A stretch of DNA of 64,000 bases from Gymnopilus junonius (GCA_015501075.1 JADNYJ010000051.1:124001-188000), one strand, 5' to 3'; shown: positions 12,167-24,170, numbered from the stretch's first letter. Made by a program: numbers and translations. The notes: generated by a model not told the origin, from the sequence alone.

Positions 12167-15100
12167 ATGCCACCAAAGACCCGCCAGCCCAGGCGCAAGC
12201 GGCTCGCCTTCCACGACAAGCTCGTCCCCACCAAAGGCGCCGCTCTGTCCACCGATGCCCTGCTGACCAAGCTCTCCTCCCTCCACACCCAGCTCGCCGC
12301 CCTCGACCAGGAGTCCGTCGACACCGCGTCCCTCGCCATCCCCCGCGCAGAGCTCATCCACACCTCCCTCCTCCTCCACAAGGACCGCGGCGTCAAGGCC
12401 TACACCGCCTGCTGTCTCGCCGACATCCTCCGTCTCTATGCCCCCGAGGCCCCCTACACCCAGCCCGAGCTCCGCGACATCTTCCAGTTCTTCTTCCGCC
12501 AGCTCTCCGCCGGCTTCAAGGGCCAGGACGAGCCCTACTTCAACGAGTACTTCCACCTCCTCGAGTCCCTCTCCACCGTCAAGAGCGTCGTCCTCGTCTG
12601 CGATCTCCCCTCCGCCGATGAGCTCCTCTACGACATCTTCAAGGACGTCTTCACCATCGTCAAGCGCGACTTTACCAAAAAGGTCGAGATCTTCATGGCC
12701 GACATCCTCGTCGCCCTCATCGACGAGTGCACCAGTCTGCCCAGTGACGCCCTTGAAGTCATCATGGCTCAATTTGTCGACAAGAACCTGGTACTTACCC
12801 TCTCCCCTCTCCTCATCTACGCGTCCACTCATGCCATCTAGGGCCCCGAAAACCCAGCATACAGACTCGCAGTCCAAGTATGCAACGCCGCAGCCGACAA
12901 ACTCCAACGCAACGTCTGCCAATACTTTGGCGACCTCCTCACCGCACACCACGCCAGCACCTCCCACACGCGCTCCTCATCCCCCGACGACAAGGATTCC
13001 ACCAACGAAGAAGAGTCCCTGCGCACCTCGCACGCCCTCATCAAGCGCCTGCATTCCGCGTGCCCTGCCGTGCTGCACAGCGTCATCCCCATCCTCGAGA
13101 CGGAGCTGCGCGCTGATGGCCTCGGTCCGCGTTTGATGGCCACACAGACTCTGGGCGAGATGTATGCAGATAAGAGTGGTGTAGATTTGGTGCGCAAGTA
13201 TCCTTTAACGTGGTCAACGTGGGTGAGCAGGAAGCAGGATATCAGTGTCGCGGTAAGGCTCAAGTGCGTCGAGGCCGTCCCGCCGCTGCTCGTAAATCTA
13301 CCTGAGCAGAGGGAGACTTTGGATGGTGAGTTTCTTTAATGATCTCGCGTTCAGGGCTCATCATGGATCTACTAGAACTATTAATGGCGAAGATGTACGA
13401 CCCAGACGAACGCGTCCGCACAGCGGTGTGCAAGGTCTACTCGCATCTCGACTACGAAGCGGCTTTACACCACGTATCGCTGCAGACCCTCCGCGCCGTC
13501 GTCGGAAGAGGATTAGACAAGAAGGTCAGAAAGACCTTTCCTTTCCCCTCGACTTTCTCTAATGCGATTCCAGGCGTCTGTCAGAACCCAAGCACTCAAT
13601 AGCATTGGGAGATTATACAGTCTCGCCTACCCCGAAATGTCCGTCTTCTCTCCCCTTTCTTTAATTCACCAACTTGACCTAAATTCCATCCACAGCGAGA
13701 ACAAAGACAAAGCAGCTATAACCCAATTCGGGTGGATCCCCGACGAGATGTTGCTGGACGTGGCAGCAGGCGCACCAACTCGGGCCCTCGTTGAACAAGT
13801 GTTATACGATTATATCCTGCCCCTACCATCAATGTCCACATCGTCTTCATCTTCATCAAAAGATAAGGAAAAAGAAAGGGACAAAGACAAAGACGTGGAC
13901 GAAGTAGCCTGGACAGATAGACTCCTCGGCACCATGCGTACATTGGGCGATAAGAGCCGGACGATGCTGATCACTCTATCAGGGATCAAATCAACGTGAG
14001 TGCTCTGCGCCTTGCTTGGACTGTAGATCTTTTTTTTTTTGGAGTCGACGAGAAATCTCACCTTGTCTTGTCTCTTTTACTTTTTCTGTTCGCAGACGGC
14101 CGAACCCATTTGATTTTTGGTTGGATGCGTGTATCAAGAACAACGTAAGCCCTCTCTCACATTTTCATTTTCCTCCTAAAAACAAAAGAAACTAAATGGA
14201 TTCGTAACGCGATAATAGGGCGGCGTTATCGACGAGGACGAAGAAGCAGTCGTGAGGAAACTTAAAGCGACTACACAGCATCTCGCAGGTCCGTCCTTCT
14301 ACATTTCACATCAAAAAAATCCCTACTCATATTTGTTTGTTGGATTTATTTTATAAAGCCATGTTCCCCGACCCCGTCAAGGCTTCTGAAGACTTGCAGG
14401 CCTTCGCCAAGCTGAACGAGAATAGACTGTATAAACTCCTCAAAATATGCATGAGCCCCCAGACGGACGTGAAGACACTCGTCAAATCCTCTGTAAGCTT
14501 GCTCTCTGATGTTCCGAGAAGAAAATGCGCCTACTCACTTACACACCTACACACACTCCCCCCCTCCTTCTTCCCTTCTCTTTGTTTTTTTAAACCTTTT
14601 CATCATTATCATCTCTGCAGAACGAATTCCTGAAGAGAACAGAACACCTCCAACCCTCCATCCTCCCCACCATGCGCGCCATCCTCCGACGATCATCCTA
14701 CGGCATCGTCAACCAATCCTCTATACCCACTCTCCTCAAGCGGGTATTGCAAGTCCAAAAAGGCAAGGACAAGGAGGCGCCATCATCTGGAAAGACGACA
14801 GGGACGAGTGCGAAGGATAAAGCGCACCAGGCGGCGCTGCTGTTGGGCGTAGTGGCGAAGCATTCCCCAGGGCTATTGAAGCCGCATGTGGGCGAGCTGT
14901 GTCGGCTGTTGGCGGATGCTGAGGCGGGGTTAGGTGGGGATGGGATGGATGTTGATTTTGAGGATGAGACTCAGACTCAGACTCAGACTCAAACGCAGGC
15001 GCAGACACAGGGGAGGGGAAAGGGGAAAGGGAAAGGGAAGGAGAAGGCGAAGGAAGCAGAGGAAAGCAAGGATAAAGATAAAGACAAGGACGTACCTTCG

Positions 15101-17539
15101 ATAGTGGAAGTTGCTCTGATGTGTCTGGCGAATGTGGTAAGGTGGGATGAAAAGTTGGCTAGCTCGATTGACAAGTATGTCTTTTTATGCTCTTGTGCTT
15201 TGGTTTGGAAACGGATTGGTGCTGATCTACCTTTTTATTTTTGTGATTATTAGGAAGACTAACGAGCGTATAGTCAGACTGGCGCTGGGCTCGGAATGGA
15301 GGCAGGCCAAGTTCGCTGCGAGGTATTTGGCATTTTGTAAGAGCAAGGGAACACTTTGTGCTGAAGTGATCGAGGTAATGACGGGTTATACCTCTGGCAT
15401 TGCTGTTCTGTTCTGATTTTGATTAATCACAAACAGTCGATATCCAGCGCATTCGAAAAAGACGCTAAACGTGTCAAACAAAAAGAAAATGCGGAAGACG
15501 AGGATATGGAGGACGACGAGGAAGAGGACGAACAGAGTAGAGCAGAGCGTACAGCTGCCCACATGACTGCTCTCACTCAGCTTGCCCGGTTCGCCCCCGA
15601 GGCGTTTGAGCTGCAGAGCGAAGTGATCATGACGTACCTCGTCAAGAGGGTTCTAATGATCCGACATCCACCTCCGGAAGACGTACGCCCCCTTCCTCCT
15701 TTTCCTTCTTTCTTTCTAATTGCTAACCTCGCTGAAAATGGTTTAGGAAGACGATGAGGAAGAATGGATAGAAAATGAAGACATCCCTGCACCCCTCCGC
15801 GCCAAATTACAGGCGCTGAAAGTATGTCGGAATCGGTGTCTGACGCATGCTTCGTCGGAGCAGGCTTTGGAGATTGTCACTCCTGCTCTGAAGCTGTTCG
15901 CGACGCTGGTGGACCATGAGGGATCGTTGAATCCTGACGTTGAGGATGAAGAGTGAGTGTCGTCTTGGCCATCAAATGCTTGAATATAGATTGATGGATT
16001 TTTCTTTTGCGTAGCCCAAAGTATAAGTCGCGGATGCGGTTACAAGCTGCTATCTCACTACTTCACCTGTCGACTGTTGAGATCTATGCGAGTGCCATGT
16101 CACCCAAGTTCGTCAGACTGGCTTGTGTCATGCAAGTAAGCCTGATTCCCCCTTTTCCTCCTTGATACTTCAATGGCTGACCTCCCTCGTACAGGATTCT
16201 TGTTTCAACGTCCGATTGGCATTCATCACCAGACTCATAAGCTTCTTACTACCACGCAAGATTCCACCTCGGTATAACGTCATACCCTTCCTATCTGTGC
16301 TGGATCCAGAACCGGATACGAGGATCATGGCGTCTGCGTACATTGCAAATGCAAAAGCGAAAATGCCGGATGGTATGTTCTTGCTTACTCTTGCGTTATC
16401 ATGGGCTGATTCGAGTGCTTTTTGAAGCAATGAGAGTCGACCATCTAGAAACTATATTCATTCGCCTGCTTCACCTGCTGGCGCATCATCCTGATTTTGG
16501 TACGACGCAGGATGAATTAGTGGATTTGGCGACGTGAGCTGGCCCAATTACGTTGTAGATGAAAACTTGCTCATAGTCGTTCTCGGTCCCAGTTATGTTC
16601 AATTCTATCTCGACCTCATGGCTACCTCGGAGAACATATCTCTGCTATACCACCTGGCACATAGAGGCAAGACGGTTCGAGATCCCGAATCTCATTCTAG
16701 CAGTGAGGTATGACAGTCACTCACTCCAACACGTTTGCATATTGATTGTAGCTCTTTTTTTTTTGGCCACAGAACTTTTATGTGATGTGTGAACTGGCGC
16801 AATACCTCATCAAAGCGCGAGCCCAAGCCCATTCATGGACACTCCAAACGTATCCAACCAAAATAAAATTACCTTCTGATATCCTCCGGCCACTACCAAG
16901 CGCTGAAGCTGTCAATGAGGTCAGTTACATCTTTGAGCTTCAGGCCCACTTCTAGCGTATTGATCATGAATTTGTCGTGATGCAGTTGCTCAAAACCTCA
17001 TACCTGCCTGAAGAGGCCCCGCAATGGTTAGCGGACAAGTTTAAAATTGGTTCTACTATCAAGGAGAAGAAGGAAAAAAAGGAAAGGGTGCCTGCCAAGC
17101 GGAAGGCGCCAGCTGCGGCTGCGAAAGCTAATGGGCATTCCAGGTGTGTTTTCTCCTCGTGCCTTTTGCCTTGATTGGCCGCTAAGGACCTTGCAGGCGC
17201 AAGAAAAAACGACCCACATCCGATGACGACGATGAGGAGGAAGACCAAGGCACATCGGAAGCTGATGAACAAGGCACCGATGCCGAGATGGAAGATGGTA
17301 CTGGTGCAGCTCCTTCAAAATCGCGGGCTGGCAAGCCTCGGAAAAGTGATGTGTCGGAGGAAAATCGTGCTCCTAAAATGACAAGAGCTGAGCGGTTGAG
17401 CGCTAGGACTCAGGCCAAGGTGGGTTGTTGTATGTTATGTTGAGCGCGGAATCGTATCTGACTGGTATTTGAAACCTTGTAGGAGAGGCTTTCGACAGGG
17501 AGCAAAAAAGCTGCAGAACAATCGGATGACGATGGTTGA
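12167..17539 (+). CDS. PDS5: Sister chromatid cohesion protein PDS5
   Basis: A HEAT-repeat regulator of cohesin that acts on chromatin with SCC1/RAD21, WAPL and ECO1. Start M-P-P-K-T-R-Q-P-R-R-K-R-L-A-F-H-D-K-L. Diagnostic N-terminal blocks follow: G-A-A-L-S-T-D-A-L-L-T-K-L, R-G-V-K-A-Y-T-A-C-C-L-A-D-I-L-R-L-Y-A-P-E-A-P, and D-I-F-Q-F-F-F-R-Q-L. About 15 or more short introns were traced. The middle has acidic/low-complexity inserts: T-Q repeats and K-D repeats at 14960-15090, and an E/D stretch near 15490-15540. The C-terminal tail is basic/acidic (K-K-R-P-T-S-D-D-D-D-E-E-E) and ends A-A-E-Q-S-D-D-D-G at 17539, like the disordered tails of the family. Its length, about 1,250 residues, is normal. 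Exon 1 is GC-rich; later exons are ordinary. Confidence 0.92.
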
Positions 17540-18414
17540 GTTGTATTATGTAATCGTTTATTATTTTTTTCTCATTTTCATCGACCTTCTTCTTACTCGT
17601 TGCCTTCTCTTCGCCTCCTCTGACTTGACTATTAACTGGACCCTTGTTTCTTCTTTCCTTATTCTTCTTCTTCTCTGGGTGTCTACTTATTTGTTGCTTT
17701 CTGTACTTGCTTGCTTTGTACTACTGTATTCACTGCTTATTTTCTCTTTTTATCCTCTTTTCTTTCTCGCCCTTACTTATATCACCTGTTTACGATGCTG
17801 ATGAAAGACCTGCTGTTCTTGCTTAGTTTAATTAATCGGTTGCTCTTGTTGATCTCCCAGGTGCACCACGCAGCCTATGAGGCACTGAATTTGCTTGCGC
17901 ACATTTGTTTCATCTAAAGCCGCCATGAACCAACAGTCCTATTTAACTCATCTATTATCGTGCAAAATACGCGTATAATACAGTAGGTAATACAACATGA
18001 GATGGATGGAAGGATGGATTATACAGAAGAAGTGAATGTACTATGGTGGTATACTTGGGGCGTCGAGACGTGCTACGTGTATGATGTCGATGAAGGTTGG
18101 AGACGTTGGGATGGGTTAAATAGATAAATAGGAGAAAGAACGCAATGTGGTGGTAACAGATAGCATGCGGTACAATGCAAGAAGGACAGGTGAATGGATG
18201 AGAGAAACCTAGACAGCAGATAAAACCAGAAATTTTTAAAAAAGCCTCCAATGAAATTTTGGTATCGTTGACCCCTTTTATGGAAATTTGGGGATTTAAC
18301 TGACAAACCCAAGAAAACCAGCATAAAATCCTAAAAGAAGGTGAAGGAGAACCAGAGGGGAGGATTGCGCCAGGCAGAGTGTAAGATCTCAGCGAAAGGG
18401 CATTACCCTTCCTC
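17540..18414. other. Convergent 3' intergenic region, pyrimidine-rich
   Basis: Lies between the convergent PDS5 and esterase-like genes. The 17550-17790 part is a T/C-rich tract on the plus strand, probably PDS5 3' UTR/terminator. Hydrophobic frames there (for example 17469-17801) follow from T-rich codons and are not taken as genes. Confidence 0.55.
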
Positions 18415-20770
18415 TCAGTACCTCACGCGATCAGCACCATGTGCTGGTCCTCTGCTTAGCTCAACGCCAACCTTCTGCACTAGCGCAGGCCCAATAGGCT
18501 CCAACGCCTCCTTCCACACCCTCCTTCTCCTCCTCCCCTCGAATATCGCATTTGATCTCTCTCCAGTTTCACCCTCTGGACCAAATACGAACACCTTGTC
18601 TTCCCTCCACGGAACTTCCCCATAAGCAAATGCAATCCACCTTTCTTGCATAGCATCGCGCACGCGGGTATAAGAATGCAGGTCAACGGGTGCGATGAGC
18701 CAAGATTGTTCGTCCGTGTCGACCATCACGCCGTGATTGCTGCTGCTGTCGCTCCCTGTGGCAGACTGGATGGACAGGGCAGATGGGGAATGTGGACGAG
18801 CTGCATTGACGATGGACTCGCATTTGGCAGCGAGACAGCTGCTGAAGCTCCCTCTTCGGGTTCTGGTGCGGCCGCGACCTCCTTCTTCATCCGTGTTGTA
18901 GTCCCCAGGAGAGACGGTTACACAGGGCTCGGATTCACCATCGGACTGGCCAGTCTCCGAACCGAATGAGTCGACGTCCATATAGTCCGCAGCAATTTTA
19001 GCACTCTCCGGCAGAGGCACGTTGTCAAACAGGTACATGATATCCGCCATATGATGTGGCACTCCTCGCGACGGACCTTCCTGGTCGAACACAAACCTCC
19101 ATACGCCATGTCCTCCCCTCTCCTTCTTGGCATTATCAGCGATGCATTGCGTAGGCCAGGCAACGCGTGCATCATTCACAAGTTCCAGTACACGATCCGT
19201 GATCTCCTCGTCGGGGGTGTAAGGTGAGATATCGTACCCACGCAGAATGCAGCTGGTCTTGCCGAGACTCTGGCAGATGGCTTTGAGCCTCCTAACAACA
19301 CCAGAAGCAGTCCAAAGAGATATGGCGTGAGACCAAAGTAGGGAATCTGCAGAGGAGTCACCAATGATGAGCGGTTGGAGAATGTCGCTGGTATGCTCAG
19401 GAATGACAGGGGTCGATCTCAGCGTGTGTCGAGATTTTGAGCGAATATTTCGCATGGAAGATCTGCTTCTGCTTCTACTCTTGCTCTTTGGGTTTTTGGG
19501 TGGAAGGAGATGATTACTTGAATGGGATGGCGAGGTAAGGCTCTTGCCAACTGGGTGCGAATGTTCCACTCTGTGGAGGGGTCCAAGATAGTTTTGCCAT
19601 CCTTCTCTAAAAAAGACACCATCGTCCACAACTCGTAAAGCATGTCCTAATCCAAGAAGCTTGTCAACTTCTACGTGTCGGAATTTCTCGATATTTGTCA
19701 CTTGCAGAGCTGACATCAATCGTGAAAGGTGCCACCCCGCAGAGCCCACGTCAGGGTGTATGGGTTCAAAGACGGCCGATTGGATAATGGAACGGTGGAA
19801 TATGGGTTCTGTTGCATTGGCGTGCGAGAGGAGATGGCAGACAATGTCTGCAGCACCGGTGCCAGAGCCAAAAAGAGTAATGTTGTTGGGATCACCACCA
19901 AATTCAGAAATGTAGTGATAAACCCATTCGTTGGCTAAACGTTGGTCTCGGAGGCCTTCAAATAAGGGATCAATCAATAGTATCACACCGTCAGAAAAGA
20001 TAATATACCATAGTTGCCAGTACCTTCTTCGCCGGCAGCTTTATTGTCATCACGAATTAACGCATTCGTGGCAAAACCTAATAAGCCTATGCGGAAACTG
20101 TTTGTGAGGTTGAGAATAGTTCTGCACAGAAGAAAACTAAGACTAAGACGTACTTGAAGGTTATTAAGATGATGGGCTTGCCACACTGAACGCTTTTCCG
20201 AACGATGGAGCCTCCGTCATAAAACCATTCAGAACCAGAGCCATGTTCACCACCACTGCGGAGAGACGTCAGAATGCGAGAAAGGGGTGGGAACAACGAA
20301 GGAAAAGGAACGCAGACCCATGTACCCAGAGCATGACTGGAACCCGCGAATGTAGGGTGAGGTCGCCAGGACAGGTGATGTTGAGGTTAAGGCATTCAAA
20401 CTCATTTTGCTTCTGATTTTGGTGGGGAATGTCTTCGAGAGGTATTCCGAACAGATTTTCTTCAACGGATTTTCTTGACCGTATTTGAGGGCATATAGGT
20501 CTACCAGATATGACAATTCAGAAAGGATCGAGTTGGAGTAAAGGATTATAATCAGTACCCATGTTTTGATGCGTCAGTGATCGGTGGGTATGTTTCACAC
20601 AGTCTGGATGGACGAAAGCGAGCAGGGATTGTAGCGTACTTGATGCCACGGTACTGGTGTATAGGTGCACCAGGGGTGGAGAGAGGATGCTCGACACCAC
20701 AAAAGGTAGTCTCAAGACTTAGATGATGGAGCTTTGGAAAGGGCTCAGAACTAGAGTCTGGAACGGGCAT
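18415..20770 (-). CDS. Type-B carboxylesterase/cholinesterase-fold protein lacking the nucleophile serine
   Basis: An alpha/beta-hydrolase of the carboxylesterase type-B family. Start M-P-V-P-D-S-S-S at 20770. Family blocks in order: I-P-L-E-D-I-P, E-C-L-N-L-N-I-T-C-P, P-V-M-L-W-V-H-G-G-G (oxyanion loop kept), F-R-I-G-L-L-G-F, N-Y-G-L-R-D-Q-R-L-A, and F-G-G-D-P-N-N-I-T-L-F-G. The nucleophile elbow, normally G-E-S-A-G, reads G-S-G-T-G: Gly replaces the catalytic Ser, as in neuroligins. A candidate catalytic His remains in G-V-P-H-H. A basic Ser/Arg insert (about 19430-19500) and an acidic Ser-rich insert (about 18790-18950) are extra. No stop or frameshift was seen, so it is probably an expressed non-hydrolase. 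Its binding role is unknown. Confidence 0.85.
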
Positions 20771-21350
20771 GGCTGGTAGTGGTACGCAGCAGATAAAGAT
20801 AATGAGGCCCGAAAGTGGGTTGGTGGTTCAGACGAGAGTGAATGAGATGGTGTTGTTTACAAAGTTGTCTTTCGAGCCTTTCACGTCTGCTCCTGCGGTG
20901 CTGCACGACTTGATCGATCGATTTCTGCATTTCAGGAGGATGACTGCTGAAAACTCCAATGCTCGTCCAAACAAGGAAGGTCCTAGGCAGTACACGTGAC
21001 TACGTGGAACAACCCGGGTTCACACAACCTTCAAGTGGATTTCCCGAAGAATCGTCGCTTCTTCTGACGTCCAGAGTGACGAGACCCAGATGAGCTGGAT
21101 AAGAGTCAAGTTCGTCACGAGTCGTCTTGTTCCATGTCCCGGCTTTGCAGAGATGTCGCTAACATCTGTACAGGGAACACCGACGTAATAGAATGGGCCG
21201 TAGATGGAGAGGCTAGATATCGCTTCTAGAACCTAGAATATCTTCGGAAATGTGTTGGGACATGCTTGATCATGATCGACGGAGCGAGGGAGAATCGAGA
21301 GTTATAAGCTTTCATTCTGGATCCTTTTGGTTCTAGCGCAAGTACACATC
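20771..21350. other. Intergenic upstream of the esterase-like gene
   Basis: No supported gene. The plus-strand frame 20769-20999 overlaps the probable esterase-like 5' UTR/promoter and has no family character. Confidence 0.45.
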
Positions 21351-21351
21351 C

Positions 21352-22030
21352 TTACACTTGAAAGGTATCGAAGTCAGTGGAATACGCCAAGACACGAAAA
21401 AAGACAAGAACATACCAAATTATTGGAGCTATCATGTTATCTGAAAGGCGGCCCTGCACAATCTGGCAGGCGATGAAAGAGGACAGGTACGAGGCTGTCG
21501 CCCACAAGCTAACCTGCATGGAAAAAAATCCAGATATAGGGCTGAATTTGACTAATTGGTCGATTGGCGTAAGCATCCAATAGCTACGTCTTCTTCACCA
21601 GAAAATACTCAACATCTGAGAGTTGAGGTATTCCTTGACAAAAAGGGAACTTCGATGAGTGCTGGGCAACGCGTTGTCCATGACGGCCGGAAGTAATTCC
21701 ATAATGACGGCTGCAAGGAAGAAAGAAAAGGCTGCACTCACTCTATCCGGAAACCCAAGCTTCTGTTCACACAATGTTACTCATGGAACGAAAATGAAAA
21801 AAGGATGTAAAGCCAAGTCAAAAACTTGAATTCTGCTAACGAACGAAAAAGCACATATGGTTCTTTATGCCAACACTGACAACAAACAACAAGGTATTCA
21901 TAGTCAGGTAGTGGAACATGGAAGGATGCAAAGATACAACTCCGCGTAGCCTTGCGCGGAGGTCTTTGGAGGTTAACATGGATAAGTGATTCAGATCATG
22001 AGGGTAATGAGGCGTCTGGAGAGTACACAT
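21352..22030 (-). CDS. Hypothetical spliced membrane protein
   Basis: Three minus-strand segments look coding and can be joined by GT-AG introns. The first begins M-C-T-L-Q-T-P-H (22030) and contains L-R-A-R-L-R-G-V-V-S-L-H and a hydrophobic Y-L-T-M-N-T-L-L-F-V-V. The second (about 21640-21770) reads F-P-D-R-V-S-A-A-F-S-F-F-L-A-A-V-I. The third (about 21400-21490) reads V-S-L-W-A-T-A-S-Y-L-S-S-F-I-A. Together they suggest a protein with three or more membrane helices. I do not recognise the family; start, end and introns are tentative. Confidence 0.35.
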
Positions 22031-22590
22031 CGTGCGCTACGCAAGGCGCCAACGTACAGGACTTCCGCTCAACGATGCGACGAAGAAGAGAGGAAAGATA
22101 GTGGTGGAGGTCGAAGATGACGGGTGTAAAGAACATGGAAGTAAAAGTTCAAGTCAGAACATCTCCTGAGCAACAAATCAGGGACGAATCACGATAGACG
22201 ATCTCTTATCGGCTACATTATTATATCGGTTATCGATCAATCCGTCATCCGTCACCCGTCACGGACAGTCACGGACCCGTACATAAGATGATCAAATCAA
22301 TTTGAATGATGGTATCGATAACGCACGTGAATTTCGTCAATTCTAGACTTCCTGCGTCTCCGCGTCTCCCTGGCAGGGAACTACGACGTGACTGAGTAAG
22401 GACTGCACGCGATGGATCGAAGTTGGAAAAGGCCGAATTCTTTTACTATGTCCCCTTCATATATATTTTGGTCCTGAAATCTCTCTGGCATGCCGACGGC
22501 AGTCACTATTTTTGGGCGTCTAACGCATGCAGAGTGCACGTTGCTTTTTTGCGCAGGCCTCTACATTCAACTTGCTTCCTGTATACCTTC

Positions 22591-22800
22591 ATGGCCGCCA
22601 ATCCAGAGCCCAACCCTAAAGGTCCAAAGGTGTGAGATAATCGATAAGGTCCATTCCTGCAATTTATTCAAACCTTCAAGAAATGGCAATGCGGTGACCC
22701 GTATGAATGCCCTGCCACTGGAGAAGGAGATCATTGGAAAAAGCTATTTACACCTCTGCTTGACAAGTATCACAATCCAATGCGAGTCCTGGAAGGATGA
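22591..22800 (+). CDS. Putative 52-residue small protein, one intron
   Basis: ATG at 22591 opens M-A-A-N-P-E-P-N-P-K-G-P-K. A 51-bp intron with GTGTGAG donor and TTCAAG acceptor (22630-22680) joins in frame to K-W-Q-C-G-D-P-Y-E-C-P, followed by W-K-K-L-F-T-P-L-L-D-K-Y, with stop at 22798-22800. The product is hydrophilic, with two Cys in C-G-D-P-Y-E-C and no signal peptide. A TATA-like tract (TATATAT near 22460) lies upstream. Basidiomycetes have many such tiny proteins, but I cannot name this one; it may be a chance splice-compatible frame. Confidence 0.4.
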
Positions 22801-23723
22801 AGGATGAAACTTGCTAATATTTGTGCATCCAGCAACCCAGAGCACTTTGTTTGTGTTGAGACAAGAAAAAGAATCGATAAATTCCGTTTGACCTCTGTCC
22901 ACGAGGAGGCAAACGGATGGAAAAGTAGAATACATGGTTGATAGATTATATATGTAGACTATGAGCTGGGAATAAAAAAGAACAATAAGGGTAGGTGGCG
23001 GCAGGAATGGACCATTACAAAATTAAAATGTACCTAACCGGAAGGCACGCGAAAAGCCCTCGCAATGATGCATTGTGAATGCTTGCACAGTCTCTCAATA
23101 TTCCAACAACTTGTTAATAAAAACATTGACGACCTCTAAGCTGGCCTTTTCTCTGCAGTTGTAACCACCTTTGTGGTCTTGTCCTACTCAACCCTTCAGC
23201 CTGACAAGAATGAAATATTGATCGGCTTACTTTGTGAGGGAGACCCTCAGGCTGGGTCTGTAATACGGAGATTTTAATTGTTCTGTAACTCGCCGATGTG
23301 CCACCTTCCGCCAATTTCCAAATATGTACTGACCGAATTCTTGGACCATTTTCGGTAGTTTTATAATTTTGTTCCTGTTTCCGTAGCACATATTTTTGAT
23401 TTGTACCATACCCATGACCTCTCTATTTCGTTTCGGAGCATAATAATTGATACGATGCCCTCTTGCGCAGCAAGCACGGGTCCATATCATATTTTATTTA
23501 CCTCTTTCGTAGCTTTTCTCCTACTCTCCTGTTTCAAATCTGACTCATTTTATATTCTAGCTACAGTATAAATACTTCAAATCTTTGTACAGTAGCTAAC
23601 AATCGAATTTAGCACCCATTTACAGGCTAAGAAGCTCTATTATCATCAGAGCATTTTATATTTTCGATTTACTTCAATTTTATCAACCCTAAACTACGCT
23701 TTTGGACCTCTAGCAAACGGAGT
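22801..23723. other. Intergenic, AT-rich
   Basis: No supported gene. The sequence at 23111-23690 begins TG and ends CA just before a frame with T-R-S-E-L, so a solo LTR is conceivable. I found no matching second LTR or target duplication and do not call it. Confidence 0.35.
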
Positions 23724-24170
23724 TTGCCACCGAGCCAAATACAGACTCGTTCCGAACTCGACGCACCTCACTGCGTTTCAACTTGCCCATATCGCTACAT
23801 GACTCGACAATCTGCTCGTAATCAACGACACATCCCTGCCTATTTCACAACCCACCAATCCATCAACAATATCCCATATCTCCTTTGTCAACAAAAGTTC
23901 GCATTATGCAACATGCAAGCAGAAGACTTTGAGGCTTGGTATGTTCCACATATCCTCTCCCTCTTACCTATTTTTCTCCAAATGGCACTCGTTCTTTTCT
24001 TTATGGGTTTAACAGGATTTTTACTCAGTGCTTCCTCAATTGTTAGAATTCCCGTTATCATATTAACTGGGATTATCAACCTTTTCAGTAATTCCAGTCT
24101 TCTTTTGTTTATCTTGGATTTGCCATTCGCAGGGCCGCCTGTCAATCCCTACTTTCTATCCAATTGGTAA
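23724..24170 (+). pseudogene. DUF6535-like membrane-protein fragment
   Basis: From the Met at about 23914 the frame reads Q-A-E-D-F-E-A-W-Y, then L-L-P-I-F-L-Q-M-A-L-V-L-F-F-M-G-L and a second hydrophobic helix. This resembles the central part of DUF6535-type proteins (L-x-L-S-L-x-L-F-F-x-G-L), which are abundant and often truncated in mushrooms. It stops at 24170 after only two or three helices and lacks the usual longer N- and C-terminal parts. The N-terminal part of the frame (Thr/Arg/Gln-rich) looks unrelated. Probably a relic; function of the family is unknown. Confidence 0.45.

Noticed and set aside
12146..12967. Long minus-strand frame (273 codons) opposite PDS5 exon 1
   Set aside because: Val/Gly/Glu-rich mirror of a GC-rich exon with no motif. 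It arises because stop codons are rare on the reverse strand of GC3-rich coding DNA.
16670..16695. tRNA B-box-like GGTTCGAGATCCC
   Set aside because: It lies in a PDS5 exon and no acceptor, D or anticodon arm can be folded around it.
17469..17917. Hydrophobic frames downstream of PDS5 as membrane proteins
   Set aside because: They come from a T/C-rich 3' tract (Leu/Phe/Ser codons in every frame).
22200..22300. CRISPR-like or regulatory array of CGTCA words
   Set aside because: Only a few irregular short words (CCGTCATCCGTCACCCGTCACGG) without constant spacing.
23111..23690. Solo LTR
   Set aside because: The TG...CA ends and downstream T-R-S-E-L frame are suggestive, but no second copy or target duplication is visible in the window.
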